DNA from: Dipteronia dyeriana
Lineage: Eukaryota > Streptophyta > Magnoliopsida > Sapindales > Sapindaceae
Direction: 5' to 3'
DNA length: 64,000 nt
Assembly: GCA_032871835.1 (NCBI GenBank)
Contig: CM065296.1
Location: 1,684,001 to 1,748,000 of the forward strand
Of the stretch, positions 1 to 13,000 are shown one piece after another (position 1 is the stretch's first letter; every line of letters starts with the position of its first letter). The notes beneath the pieces were generated by a model. That model made no database searches and was not told where the DNA came from. It saw nothing but the letters and a program-made list of their open reading frames with translations. The position numbers were made by a program, and so were the translations under genes.

Positions 1-893
1 TCCATGATTGGGTTTAGGAGTAGTTGTAATTTATAGTAGAAATTAGATACCCATGATTGTTGATTGATTGATGGATGACTTGAAATTCCTTGTATGTGAG
101 TAATTTGAGTAATAGGGATTTTAGCCCCAAATAGTAGAAACGGTTTCAGATCAGGCTTTTAGTTGCTAAATTGACCTTGGTTCATATCCTTGTTCTTAAT
201 GGGTCTTTGTATTAAGACACGATTATCCATCCACGTGACCAGATTGGGTGATGAATTGATTGTGGAAAAATTCCCTAATCAAGAGGATGAACCTTTAACC
301 TAAATTGAATGTTCTTAATGTTATAACAATCGCAGTGTTGCATGTAGTTGTTAGGTAAACTTGTTTCCCATGTTTAGCCATCATAGGGAGTTGACTAAAC
401 CGAATCTTTGACCTAGAAGTAACGACCAACGACCAACGACCTTTCTTTTGTGCTTGTGTAGTTATATGGATGTTTTGAATGCTTAAAGCTTTTGCTTAAT
501 TGTTCACTTTGTAATTGATCCATGATTAGATGTTATGTACCAAGAGGAGACGCGTTTAACAATGCTTAGATAAACATTCACTATGCTTGACTAGAAAGTG
601 CTAGAACCACTAGGCTAGCGTATAGGGCTCGATTTGTATTCCACGTGCTTAATGGGTTCATATATATTGTCTGGATTGCCCGAAAGAGATTTCTGGTAAA
701 TATTGATACTATCTCTAAGACATCGAGAGAGATTAGAGATTAATTAAGGGGATACGAGCCTATGTATACTTGCACATTTGAGGATTAGGTGAGTTTAGAA
801 TGTAATTAGGAGGATTGCCACGGTTGAGTCATTTCTCTAGTGTAACCAAATTTCATGCATATCTCCATTCCATCTATCATTGTATATATCATT
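1..893 (+). repeat. Family A LTR-like repeat, copy 1 (partial)
   Basis: This stretch matches, in the same order, the family A repeat at about 60240-61340 (plus strand) and the reverse complement of about 44760-45700. Shared blocks include the ATGATTGGG.TTAGGAGTAG start, the 'lower rule' block around GAGGATGAACC, AATGCTTAAAGC, and a block ending in CATTCCATCTATCATTGTA. It begins outside the window and is cut at 893, where the copia LTR starts with TGTTAGAATT. The other copies continue past this point, so the copia element inserted into it. I see no coding capacity. The other two copies have a TATAAATACC box, which suggests an LTR of a large Ty3/gypsy-type element, but no internal region is visible here. 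Confidence 0.65.
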
Positions 894-3310
894 TGTTAGA
901 ATTATGTTCGATAGCAATAGTGTAATATTGTAATTAACAATCTTTTTCATATAAATAAAGTGATTTCTAGTTTAACAAATCCTATAGCATTTATAGTTTA
1001 ATTATTATAATTCTCAAAAGTAAATAATCATAAGGTCAAAAGACTGAGAAAAGAAGAATTATTCATACATCTAGATATGTATGAGGTAGACACAATTCTT
1101 TAGTTAGTCTTGAATAATATTCACAACTTAAGATAAAAGGTTGGACGCCTTTATCTTGTCAAAGTTGTAGATTCTTTTGCTAGCATTTAAATGGGATCAA
1201 ATGTGTTATGATGAGTCTAAAATCATCAAAGTGTGGTGTCTTTGGGCAAAAGAATCTAGTGCACTGGGTGCATTGAATAGGATCAAAATGAAATACTTTA
1301 TCTAGAACCGTCATTGGATAAAAGTTTTCATTTGAAGACAATCGGAGAGTCTATCTCAATCATGAGATAAATGATGGACTTATGGTTGTAAGTGTTATCA
1401 TTTGAGCTATCAATGAGTACGATTATATAGCATAGTCTATCCTCGATAGTTTGTTGGTATTCATTTGTTAATCGATAGAGGAATTCATTTATAGATATGG
1501 ACATCGTGGCTACATTTATTGAATGAGAGTAGAATACCATCATATGGATGTTTTGAGGTATTGGATATTAAATCTTAACGTTAAGTTTTCAATAGTGTCT
1601 ATTGAAACATAGCTTCTGGACAAGTCAAAATATCCAAGCTCAAAATGTGGTCATATGAGTAAATATGGTAACTTGGAGAGCTATAGGCGGTCTATGAGCT
1701 CTTGGCGATTACTGGTTTTCTTCACGAGGATAAACTTTGTCCAATAATGTCTTCTAGGGTATGAGTGAGTAACATCAACTTATTCTATCTTTATTTAAGA
1801 GTTCAATTTTAGTTCTTTAGTGGAATTAACTAAAATTAAATAGATCGGGCCTAAGTGAATCATTTGTTGATTGTGATTGGGTTGTGTCTATTGGAGCTTA
1901 AATTTAGATAGCCCACCAAGATCCTCAATCCACACGAACTTGCATGGATCACTTGATATATTCTCCCGGACCAATTTAGGAGTCCATCTAGAATTGTATT
2001 AAGGCATGCGAACTTGTTTCTTTTTGTAAGAATATGTCTAGTTTACATGTGGACTTTTTTTATTAAGGTCCAATGGATTTAATAAAAAAAAAAATATGAC
2101 CCACATATGTGGTATGGGCGGCAATGCTATTTAGAATAGCTTAAATATATTATTTTTATTTTATTATTTAATTAAATGGAAATTAATCAATTTGTTGATT
2201 AATTAATTATTTAATTAAAAGTCAAAAACAATTTTCTAGTAGGAGATGGTCTCCTAAAATTATACTATTGTTGGTAGTTTAATTAATATTAAAGACTATA
2301 TTTGATAAGTAGATAAATAAAAGGAATTATTTATCTAATCAAATTAGGAAGTCTTTAATATGGTTACAAACACACTATTGAGTTGGATTAAGAGTCTTGG
2401 TGTAGGATATAATTCCTTTTTGAAAAGGATTCTTAACAACCAAGTAATTCTACCTAAGGAAAAGATTCTTAACAACCAAGTAAATCCTTCTTAGAAAAAG
2501 AATTAAGTTTCCTAATACTTATTTTTTGAATTTCGGCCAGCTATGTATATATAAGATAATGATAGAATTCCTTTTAGATAAGAATTCTTAACTACCAAAT
2601 AAATCCACCTAAGGAAATGGTTCTTGCCTACAAATTAAATCCTTCTTACGAGAGGATTAATCATCATATATATATTTGTTTGAAATTCGGCCAACCCATA
2701 AGAAATTGCAAGAGAAATTTCGGCCAAGCTTGGGAATTTCTAAAGAGAGATTTCGTCCAAGCAAGAGAGAATTTTGAGGGAGAAAATTTTGGTTTTTACT
2801 CTTGACAAAATTCGACCAACTCTAAGCAATAGTGTGTGAATTCGACCAAGAAGAGAAAAAAGGGGAACGTTTTTGTTTTCGATAGTATACTAGTATCCTT
2901 TACATCAAAAGGGTTTTGTGTATAACATAGAATCAAGGTTCACGCGAGTTTCAATCAAATTGATTGATAATTCACAAGTGACCGGACGTTCTTTGATTTT
3001 TCTCTTAGAGGATATTTGTAACTAACAAAGATAAGATTTTGTTTGTCCCCATCCTCAGATATACAATTTAAAGAAAGGGAACCCACACTCCTAGGTGATT
3101 CACCTTCGTGATTGGATTGAAAGATCTTACGGAATCAATTTGGAGCTTGTTCAATCGTCACGAGAAAAAGATACGATACTTTTATATATGTCAATTAATC
3201 TAGGGTTAAGGTTCTCGTTGCATAAAAGGGAAATTTTTTTATTTATACGCAAACCCTAATTTTGTTTTTATCATGCTTCTGTTGCGTTTTGAACCGTTTT
3301 TTTCCCTACA
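894..3310 (+). repeat. Copia 5' LTR (about 2.4 kb)
   Basis: The proposed LTR starts TGTTAGAATT at 894 and ends CCCTACA at 3310, directly before the primer-binding site. The start is supported by comparison with family A copies, which run on without this sequence. A TATATATAAG box near 2545 could be the promoter. The same ACCAAGTAA/TTCTTAACAACC motif recurs at about 2425-2610, a local imperfect direct repeat. At about 2417 bp this is long for a copia LTR. No 3' LTR exists in the window to confirm the borders. Confidence 0.55.
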
Positions 3311-3312
3311 TT

Positions 3313-3325
3313 TGGTATCAGAGCC
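3313..3325 (+). other. Primer-binding site (initiator tRNA-Met type)
   Basis: The sequence TGGTATCAGAGCC sits three bases after the proposed LTR end. It is the standard complement to the 3' end of plant initiator tRNA-Met used to prime reverse transcription in many copia and gypsy elements. It fixes the right border of the copia 5' LTR. Confidence 0.85.
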
Positions 3326-3598
3326 AGGTTGTACCCTTGATTATTTGATGTATGTGTTCGTGAATCTTTTTTTTTGGTATATATGCATGTTTTAGAAAGA
3401 GATGACACTCTAGGTATTCACATATATATTTACATTGGAATGTATGAATATATATATGTTTTATATGTGGTTTGTTATTGCTCAATTTTGGTCCTAGAAT
3501 TTCAATGTATTTTGTTTTGGGATTGTAACAAGAAGGGTAGTCTATCATCGCCATAATTTCCTTCTTGGTAGTTGCTAAGTTTTTTTTATTTTGTTGTT

Positions 3599-3733
3599 GT
3601 AATAAAAAAAAAACTGCACTATTGTAATAAAAAAAACTGCAGTATTTTTTTATTTAAATTCTTCTGTAATACATTCAAGTATCAAAGTATTTTTTTTATT
3701 TAAATTCTTCTGTAATACATTCAAGTATCAAAG
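3599..3733. repeat. Short tandem duplications in the copia leader
   Basis: Two adjacent duplications are visible. One is a roughly 24-bp unit (GTAATAAAAAAAACTGCA type) at 3599-3646. The other is a 46-bp unit ending CATTCAAGTATCAAAG, present twice at about 3642-3687 and 3688-3733. They lie in the unusually long, non-coding leader (3326-4710) between the primer site and gag. Confidence 0.75.
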
Positions 3734-4710
3734 ACTCGAAGGTTTGAAGAATTAGGAGCAATCGAAACAAGTTTGGGACCGTGCGAGCCGTAACAACGAA
3801 CGTGCGTGCGAAGAGCGCGCAACCACATTTGTTGTGGCATGGCGTGGTAGCCATGGGCTACGCATGGCAGCCCTTTATGGGTTTGTGGCATGCGCATGCC
3901 CATGGGTCGCACGCCTATGGAAGGTAGCCGAGAGAGTCCGAACGACGAAGGTCGCATGAAGACTTGTTCGCCAAGAAAGGAGTTCTTGAATTTCAAGATA
4001 TATGTAATTTACTTGTTTTCTAGGATGGACCAAAATTGAAGCTATTTATATTTTTGTAAATATTGCAATGTTTGTCATTGTTTGATAACATGTCATATAG
4101 AATAGAAGTGCCACTCATATATCTCTTTTGGTATGAACATGAATTGAATGGTTAAAGTATCTAAATTGGCAAATAGATAACTTGGTAAATCATTCTTTGG
4201 AATTCGATCACACGCCTTAAACAATTGAGTGGAAGAAGGTGTTTTGGAACACCTACGGCCTCCAAGTTTAGTTGAGCTTTATGTTTTGTGAATAACCTCC
4301 CAAGAGGTATTCATGAATGGAATTTAGCAAGATACTTCCTTAATAGGATAGACTAGACAATTAGCCCAAACGATATACACTCCCAAAGGAGGGATATTTG
4401 TGAGGGATTATATTGAAGGTCGATAGCTTGGTAACACACTTGATGTGAGTTTATTAATATCCTCTCAAGAGTTCTTGTTAATAAAATCACAAGGCTAAAA
4501 TTGAAAACGTTGGTTGTTATGTTAACAATTAGGTGGAACCTAGTCCAACTAGTAAATGGTGCGTACTCCCAAAGGAGGAGTGACATTTATGGGTGTTGGA
4601 TCACCGTTGAATTTTTACGATTGAATTATTTCATTTAATTCAAGATAAATATTCAAAAGTGCTATATCATGATTGTTTACTTATATAATTTTTGTTATTA
4701 AAAAGAAATC

Positions 4711-5175
4711 ATGACCCCATCCCTAATCAATATCTTAAAAGATAATACTTTAACTGATGATAATTATGTCACATGGAAAAGGAATATTGGGTTGTTGTTG
4801 CAAGCTGAAAAGTATATGTTCATTCTCTATATTCCTTAACCACCAAACTAATGAATCTACTCAAGAGCAAAGAGATGAATATCAATAGTGGAAGTCTTTA
4901 GATGAGATGGCTAAATGTACGTTACATTATTGCCATCATCTCCAACGTGTTACAACAGTAACATGAAAGAATGGAGACTGCTGCCGATATTATGATGTCT
5001 CTAGACAAATATTCATATGGTTGGTAAAGTTGCTACTATTAAAGACCTGTTAGAAGGTCAAGAAACAACAAAAGAAAAAGCAACTTGGGCCTTCTTAGAA
5101 GGAGACCAAGAAAGTAACCAAGATCAAAGGGAAGTGTTTCCTTTGTGGTGAAAAGGGTTAAAGGAATAAACTGAA
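4711..5175 (+). pseudogene. Copia gag remnant
   Basis: The reading frame starts ATGACCCCATCCC at 4711 and encodes a copia gag amino terminus of the type with DNYVTWKRNIGLLL (residues about 17-30), followed by frame breaks. A damaged zinc knuckle appears near 5130-5165 as KCFLCGEKG followed by a stop, so the CX2CX4HX4C motif is incomplete. The protease region that should follow is not recognisable. Function would be capsid and RNA packaging; this copy cannot make it. Confidence 0.6.
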
Positions 5176-5189
5176 TAAGAATGAATTCA

Positions 5190-8046
5190 ACTTGCATTTA
5201 GGCAATGGAGCGTTGATGTCTACTAGTGTAGTGGGAGATATTAGAATCAATTTTGATTCTTATAGACATTTAGTTTTAATAAACGGTTATTATGTACCAC
5301 AATTCAAGAGAAATTTAATTTCGGTCTCTTATCTAAATAAATTTGGATATTCGGTTACTTCTAATAAAAGTTTTATTATTAGTAAGAATAACAAATTTGT
5401 TTGTAAAGGTTATTCTATTTGCATGGAAATATCTCTCACTTGTTAGACACGGAATCAAGGGAACCTAATCATAAAAAAGTAAAATTATCAAAAGATGAAA
5501 CCTACCTATGGCATTTGCACCTTGGTCATATTAACCTTAATAGGATTAAAAGATTGGTATGTGACGGACCTCTAAGTGACTTAAAGGTTGATGATCTACC
5601 AACTTGTGAATCTTGTTTGGAAGGTAAAATGACCAAAAGTTCGTTTACTACCAAAGGCACAAGAGCCATCGAATGTTTAGGATCGATACACACTGATGTG
5701 TGTGGACCTATGAGCATTCAAGCTAAAGGTGGATATGAGTACTTCATCACTTTCATGGATGATCACTCAAGATTTAGCTATGTGTATCTCATGAGACATA
5801 AGTCGGATGCTTTTGATATGTTCAAAGCATTTAAAGCTGAAGTAGAAAATCAGCTTGAGAAACGCATAAAAATCTTGAGGTCCGATCGTGGTAGAGAATA
5901 TCTATCTGGTGAGTTTCAGCAATATCTTATTGATAATGGAATAATTTCTTAGTTTTCTGCATCAGGCACACCTCAACAAAATGGGGTGGTAGAAAGGAGA
6001 AATATAACTCTTTTGGATATGGTTAGGTCTATGTTGAGTTATTCAACGCTCCCTTGTTCTTTTTAGGGATATGCTTTACAAACTGCCATGTATATTCTAA
6101 ACGATGTACCATCTAAGTCGGTTCCTAAAACACCGCATGAATTGTGGACTGGGCGAAAGCCTAGTTTACAACACTTAAGGATATTTGGATGTCCTGCGCA
6201 AGTGTTAAAAAGGAAAGACAAAAAAGATGGAGTTCCGTACGGAAACATGCATATTTGTAGGGTATCCAAAAGGAACAAAAGGATATTATTTTTATAGTCC
6301 TTCAGATCTAAAGTATTTGTTTCGAAAAATGCTAAATTTTTAGAAGAGGACTATATGAATAATTTTGTACCTAAAAGTAGAATTGTCCTAAATGAGCTTT
6401 AGGAGATACAATTCCACAAGAGGTTTCGCAACCAAGCCCAATTGTAAGTTCCATACCAACACAAGATCAACAATCTACCATACCTCGTCGTAGTGGGAGG
6501 GTTGTTAGGCAACCTGAGAGATACATCGGTCTAAGAGAATCTGTGGAGAATCTGTAGAGAATCTTCTAGACGACGATGATCCCTATACGTATAAGGAAGC
6601 AATGGAAGATGTTGATTGTCGCCATTGGCAAAAGGCAATGCAATCCGAAATTGAATCTATGTTCAAAAACAAAGTTTGGTCTCTTGTAGACTTGCCTAAA
6701 GGGATAAAACCCATCGGGTGCAAGTGGGTATACAAGAGGAAAAGAGGAATGGATGGAAAGGTGGAAACCTTTAAAGCTAGATTGGTATCTAAAGGTTATA
6801 CACAGAAGGAAGGTATCGATTATGAAGAAACCTTCTCTCATGTAGCCATGATTAAATCCATTAGGATACTCTTATCCATTGCGGCATCTCTAGACCTTCA
6901 GATTTGGCAAATGGACATCAAGACAGCTTTCCTTAATGGAAGTCTTTACGAAAGTATCTACATGATGCAACCAGAAGGATTCATTGAAAATGGCCAAGAG
7001 GAAAGGGTATACAAGTTGCAAAGATCCATATATGGATTGAAGTAAGCATCCAGATCCTGGAACATAAGGTTCGATCAAGCCATGAAAAGTTTTGGATTTA
7101 TTCAAAACCTTAATGAACCTTGTGTATACAAAATGATTAAATGCGACAAGTTGGTTTTCCTAGTTCTTTATGTTGATGATATACTACTCATCGGAAATGA
7201 TGTAGGTGTATTGACATCAATAAAAGAATGGTTAGCAAAAATATTTGATATGAAGGACTTAGGAGAAGCAAGTTATATTCTTGGTATCCAAGTCATAAGG
7301 GATGGAAAGAATAGAACGATTGCATTATCCCAAGCTTCATATATAGATAAAATCTTGTCTAGGTTTTCAATGCAAGATTCCAAGAAAGGTATGTTACCTT
7401 TCAGACATGGAATCAAACTTTCTAAGGAACGAGTTCCTAAGAATAAGCATGAAGAGCAATTCATAAGTAGGATTCCATATGCTTCGGCAGTAGGAAGTCT
7501 CATGTATGCAATGCTCTGCACTAGACCGGATATTTGTTGTGTTGTGGGTATAGTTAGAAGGTTTAAATCAAAGTCTGGTTCTGATCACTGGACGACAGTC
7601 AAGCATATTTTCAAGTATCTTAGAAGAATGAGAGATTATATGCTTGTATACTCTAGAGGGGATTTAATTCCTGTTGGGTACACAGATTCTGATTTTCAGT
7701 CAGATTCTGACTCCAGGAGATCAACATTAGAATCTATGTTTACTATTGGAGGAGGGGTAGTCATATGAAGGAGTATCAAGCAATCTTGTATTGCCCATTC
7801 CACCATGGAAGCCGAGTATGTTACCGCATGCGAGGCTGCTAAAGAGACTGTCTGGCTCCGCCAATTCCTGATTGACTTGGAAGTGGTTCCTGATGCGAAT
7901 AAGTAGATCACTATCTATTGTGACAATAGTGGAGCAGTGGCTAATTTGAGAGAACCAAGAAGTCACAAGAGAGAGAAACACATTGAAAGAAAGTATCACC
8001 TTCCGAGGGAAATTGTGCATAGGGGTGACGTGACGATTACCAAGCA
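5190..8046 (+). pseudogene. Copia polyprotein remnant (integrase, RT, RNase H)
   Basis: Translation in successive frames gives the GAG-pre-integrase block with LWHLHLGH and CESC (zinc-binding His/Cys), an integrase core with HTDVCGPM, the FMDDHSRF block and the GREYLSGEF block carrying the catalytic acids, then an RT with ..CKWVYKRKRG.., QMDIKTAFLNG and the intact YVDD catalytic motif near 7169-7180, then RNase H with YTDSDF and ..YCDNSGAV. Breaks seen: stops near 5950, 6066, 6402, 7045, 7768 and 7905 and a frame change near 6240-6300. It would have provided integration and reverse transcription. The start of pol/protease is missing and the far RNase H end is replaced by gypsy sequence. Confidence 0.88.
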
Positions 8047-8059
8047 GTCACAAAACAAT

Positions 8060-8960
8060 GTGGTAGCTAGGCTCTCCGAGCAGTTAAAGAACTTGAAATC
8101 ACCATGGTCGTTTTCCATTTGGGGGCTAGACCTGATTGGCCCAATAGCGACAACAACCAAAGGAAGAGCAAAATATGTCATTGTGGTTGTAGACTACTTC
8201 ACAAAATAGGTAGAGGCAGAAGCACTGGTACATATAATTGAGGCTTACATGACCAGTTTCGTGAAGAAGAATATCATTTACCGATTTGGAATCCCGGACA
8301 CAATAATCACAGACAACAAGACCCGGTTCAACAAAGACAACTTCAGGGACATGTGTCAGAACTTCTGCATAAATAATAATTATGCAAAACTAGCCCATCC
8401 TCAAACCAATGGCCAGACGGAAGCAGTAAACAAGATAATTAAGCATAGTTGGATGCTAAGAAAGGGAATTGGGCAGATAAGCTACACGAAGGCTTGTGGG
8501 CATACCAGACCACAGAGAGAACTTCAACAGAAGAGACCTCCTATTCACTAGTATTCGGAATAGAGGCAGTAATCCCGGTTAAAGTAATTCATAATTCACC
8601 AAGGATACAACTCTTTCACCCTGAGGCAAATGTGGAAATGTTAGAACAGAATCTATATGAGTTGGAGGAAAGAAGGGAACTGTAGAGGATAAGGAACGCT
8701 GACTATTAGTAAGGGGCAGCTGGATACTACAACTCACATGTCCAAGTCAGGAGATTCTAGCTCGGAGATCTAGTTCTTAAGAGGGTGTTGCCAAGTACAA
8801 GGGAGAAGTCAGCTGGACTGCTGACAGATTAATGGGAAAGACCGTACCAAGTGGTTGGATTAGCCGGTCATGAAGCATACCTCCTTGCCCAACCAGAAAA
8901 GGGCGAGCTGCCTATGTCATGCAATGCCCAGTACCTAAAGATGTTCTACCCCTAGGGATT
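8060..8960 (+). pseudogene. Ty3/gypsy integrase remnant
   Basis: The frame shows WGLDLIGPI (first catalytic Asp region), VIVVVDYFTK, TIITDNKTRFNKDNF (second Asp) and HPQTNGQTEAVNKIIK (Glu), that is the D,D,E integrase core of Ty3/gypsy elements. The zinc-binding amino end is absent. After the core come a GIEAVIPV.. block and a degenerate tail ending near MQCPVPKDVLPL, which resembles the Tat-type carboxyl end. Breaks: a stop at about 8207, frame changes near 8500 and a stop near 8685. Confidence 0.82.
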
Positions 8961-10039
8961 TCTCATTTTTAAATATTTCTTTTTAGCTTAGAAATTAGTT
9001 TTCTTTGTTAGCTAATATGTTGATATCTTTTTTTATCATTCAATAAAAGTCCCCTTGAGGGAACAATTTCAAGAAGTCAAGAAAGGTGTTCTAAATTTGT
9101 TTTCGTTTACAACAGCAATCTGGAGGCACCTAGAAATCGATCAATGCCGATAGAAGCATCTGGGAGGCCCAGTGAGGGGCCAAATACACATGCCGCAAAG
9201 GCAGTGTACACTCACCGAAACCAACTATGTGTAATGAAACATTATTACTGTGCCTTCAGGCCATAAGAACTTGATGAGATGCGCCAAGAGTTGAATGGGG
9301 AACGAAATATCTATGCTAGAAATAGTTGATAATAAAATTTAAGTATTTGTACAGATAGTTACTCCATTACGATGAATCTTAAACAATAGACTATTAGGAG
9401 ACTTTCTAATGACTTAGTTGACAGATAAAAGACAAACGTCTATAAACTAGATACCATGCAAATGGTCTGTAAAAAGAATTCTACTTGGCAAAAAAGCAGC
9501 ATGGCAATAGAGAGGCAAGATAATCAGCCGGGCTAAAACCATATTGCCTGGTGCAGTTAGAAAAATAACTAATGTTGCTGAACGAACCGTACCACATGAA
9601 AATATATGGTTGAAGTCATGGTTGTTAGCATAGTGGCACAAGGTGCATATAGTTAAATTTAATTGATAGCCCCGACCAGACATAAATTGCTCGATTAAAG
9701 ATGGGTCATTCGATTCAGTATGATGGAAAGCGGGCTATTACGTTATAAAATGATCCTCGCCATACATAAGGATTTGCTTATAGTCGAGGTAGTTAGCTCG
9801 GTACAGTATAATGTACGTAGTTCAAGTTAGCAAATGGCTATAACCATTCACAGATCTCTCAGTTTTTAGTTAGTTACTCGATATGGCTCAATCCCTTCAG
9901 TAATCATAATCATACAGGAAAACATTCAATTCATACTAAATTATTTGTCTAGATACAAACAGCAAAAAAAAAGAACGGTATTATTAATATCATAAACTTA
10001 AGAGATTACAAAATGGTGGTTACATGAACAACATAGACA
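8961..10039. other. Non-coding 3' region of the Tat-type element
   Basis: This stretch lies between the integrase end and the antisense ORF zone. It contains scattered stops in all frames and no recognisable domain. It is consistent with the long untranslated 3' region of Tat elements. I see no promoter or RNA gene in it. Confidence 0.5.
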
Positions 10040-13000
10040 GACAACAGGGCTAAAGAATCAAGCATCTGGAATGCTTAAGGGACCTCTAGGTCCGGATCCG
10101 CTAGGAGGAAGGTCATCATCCCTATAACCCTTTGTCAAGTCTCTAAAGTCTGGCCAACCAATATCATCATTTAGGTCGCTAGCCATTAAAGAATAGTAAT
10201 TTGTGTCCGGCAAGGGGCCAACATCAGTTCTCCTAGTTAGGGCGTCACTTTCTTCCCCAGCATGAAAGGCCACCAGGGAGAATTTAGAGGAAAGCTCCAA
10301 GTGCATGAGGTGGGGTCTTTCCCGACGGATCTGCAATAGGCTCTCCACCTGATCATTTGGTTCTTTATGGCTTGTAGGGACTCGTCTTTATGTCTCTTGA
10401 TGGTCCTGTCCCATTTTTTGGCGAGCCTCCCCTGATGACCTCTTATTTCCATAAAAGAACATTCTAGCAGTGGTCAGCCTTCTCTCAAACTCTCTCAGCA
10501 TGATAACCTCAAAGGTTGGAGACCTCTTGTAACGGTCCACATTCTGGACTTTAAGGGCTTATCTAACCTCCTAGGAGGTCACTTCCATACTGACTTGCTG
10601 TTATTCTAAAATTATTTTCCATATGCTTATAATGGATCTGAGCCTTCTCAGATGCTTGTTGCGTCTCAAGCATGACTTGTTGAGCAAAGGTAAGGGTGTC
10701 TTGGGCGATTTGGGTCTCCTCTTTGAGTTTATCCGCTACTGTTTCAACCATGATGGCCCTCGACTCAAGCTCAGTGCTTTGTAACTCTTCCGTTATAACC
10801 CTCTTTTCCAACTCAGCATTCCTTGTGGTGAGCTCTCTGAGAGCTGTCTCGGCTATAGAGGCTCTACTTTGAACATTAGCAACGGTCTCCCTCAGGGCAA
10901 CCTCGATCACAGCATGATTCTTCAGCCTTTCTTCATATTGCCTGTCATTGGATGCACTAGTTAAGGAAGACTTGAGAGCATCGTCCTTTTCTGCAAGGGC
11001 CTTCTTCAATCGGGAAATCTTCCTGCCTGTCTTTGCTGGTCTATCAAAGCCCAAGTCAACTCCTTCACCGCCTGAAAAGATAATAGAAAGAAAACTAAGA
11101 ATATTGATGCACCTAAGTGAAAGGTTGAACAAGAAGGCACTTACAAAAACTCCATTATTAAAATCATACGAATTCACTCGAAAGTACTAGACGCTCTGGC
11201 TTCCCTTTAGTATCCGTTACCAATATACCCCTTTCCAGTTGACATGATACGAAGCATGGAAAGGGGATCAGCGCGAGAGCTTCTTGAACTAAGGGGTAGA
11301 GAAGACCCAGAAACAGGAGCAACCGTGAAAGCCGATGGAGTAAACCTATCACGATCGGAACAAGATATGGTCGGGGGTACTGCTGGAATGGTCAGGCTCA
11401 TAACATTCTGCGCCCGTGATTTTTCACCATATTTTCTTGCTTGAAGGATAGTTACAGGGGGCCAAAGTTCAAGCCCTTCAAGGACGTGACCTTCACTAAC
11501 ACCGTCCTAGTGATGGGACACATGAGACGCGCTAGTAGGGGCACTCCCAGGTTGGCTGGTCCCAGTGTCCTCGACCAAATTGGCAACCGCAACAGAGACC
11601 CCAGTTTTATCAGACAGAAGGAAAGCGTGCTCTTCAATGCCATCAATCACGTTTTTGTCAGAGTTGGTGAAAACTATCTAACGCTTGATAGAAAATTACA
11701 TAGGGGTCTTCCCAGGATGCTAAGCGGGCAGATCAGCAAAGGGAGGATCAACTTGGTCCCATGATAACTCAAGATGAATAGAATAAGTTGTTTGTTGCAA
11801 CGCAGCCATACCACCAGCTCTGACTGGGGCCGGCTCAGTTATTAAGGTTGGGACAAATGAAAGGGGAACAGATGTCATAGATTTACGGTCACCTCCTATT
11901 TTTTATCGCTACTCCCATGAAATTAAGTCGGTTAGGGTCTCTTGATTATCCTATTCATCCTCATCAAGAATGATAGGATTAACCCTTGATCGGGGAACCA
12001 TTGGACTAGCAGTAGGCGGAGCCTCCATTCGTTTGCGGATGGCCTCGAGGGCGTAGGATCCCTCTACGGTCTTGGCCACTTTACCACCAGATTCCTATCT
12101 ACTATACCTCTCCTTGTTGGACCTATCTCTGCTAGACCTATCCCAGTCAGATTTCTCTTCGGTAGGCCTCCCCCAAGTAGCCCTATCCCACTGTTTAATG
12201 AAGGAGGAACATCACAGCCACTCCCTTCAGCTTGCCCAGTAGGAGCCGCCAAAATGTTATGATCAGACTCATATATATGCTCCACCAAGTGATACTCAGG
12301 AGGAGCAATTCCCTAAGCCACCTGCTCAGCGGCTGCTTTCCTGCTAACTCGATTGAGATTTTTAGCCTTTTCAGCTTGCTCACTAGCAACAACATCCATC
12401 TCATACACTGAAAAAAAAACTCAGTGAAAAGCAATAAGGTTATATACGTACAACAAAAACTAAACGATATCAAAATCAGGACTTACAACGCTTGCATCGA
12501 GTAAAGATAGTTGGAAAAAACCCCAACTCGATCAGTTCTTTCTCCGCGTCCAGATTACGGTGATCTCTAATCTCCCAGAAAGTCTGTACCGCCTTAACAA
12601 CTGTATTAGTCTGGCTTAGAGTCATCACAGACGTGGTCTTACTCCATAGTTCGGGGCTACATAAGTGTCTTGGGACATTGCTCATGGTTAGCCTTAGTTA
12701 GGATCGGTAACCACGATCTCGCTCCAGTGACCACCGACGAAGAACCAGTTGTTCTTTCAGTACTTGTTCGAGGAGGGGAAACCCCAGATGAAGCCTTTGT
12801 GGTCCTTGCGAGTGGGATGGGTAGGTTTATCGTCAAAACCATGAGGAATCCAACTGCTCGGGGAGGTCGATTACAGATGGAAGGTACCTTCAACATCTGA
12901 ACGGTCAGGGGTATAAAAGTTACATATCTCCTAGGGGGTCAAGGGATACTTGGCCCCGATCTTCTTCTACAAGTTGATCAGTACCGGTATGAGTTGGGGT

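Larger units (their letters stand above)
894..8060 (+). mobile_element. Ty1/copia retrotransposon, 3'-truncated
   Basis: The element has a 5' LTR (894-3310), a tRNA-Met type primer site (3313-3325), a gag remnant (from 4711) and integrase, reverse transcriptase and RNase H in that order, which is the copia order. Several in-frame stops and frameshifts make it inactive. The coding sequence stops inside the end of RNase H near 8046, and no polypurine tract or 3' LTR follows. Instead a Ty3/gypsy integrase begins. The lineage within copia is not certain from sequence alone; the GAG-pre-integrase block and integrase resemble the Tork/TAR groups. Confidence 0.85.

Noticed and set aside
3721..3996. 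91-codon minus-strand open frame in the copia leader
   Set aside because: No similarity to a known domain and no start or promoter context; the region is GC-rich by chance or from an insertion.
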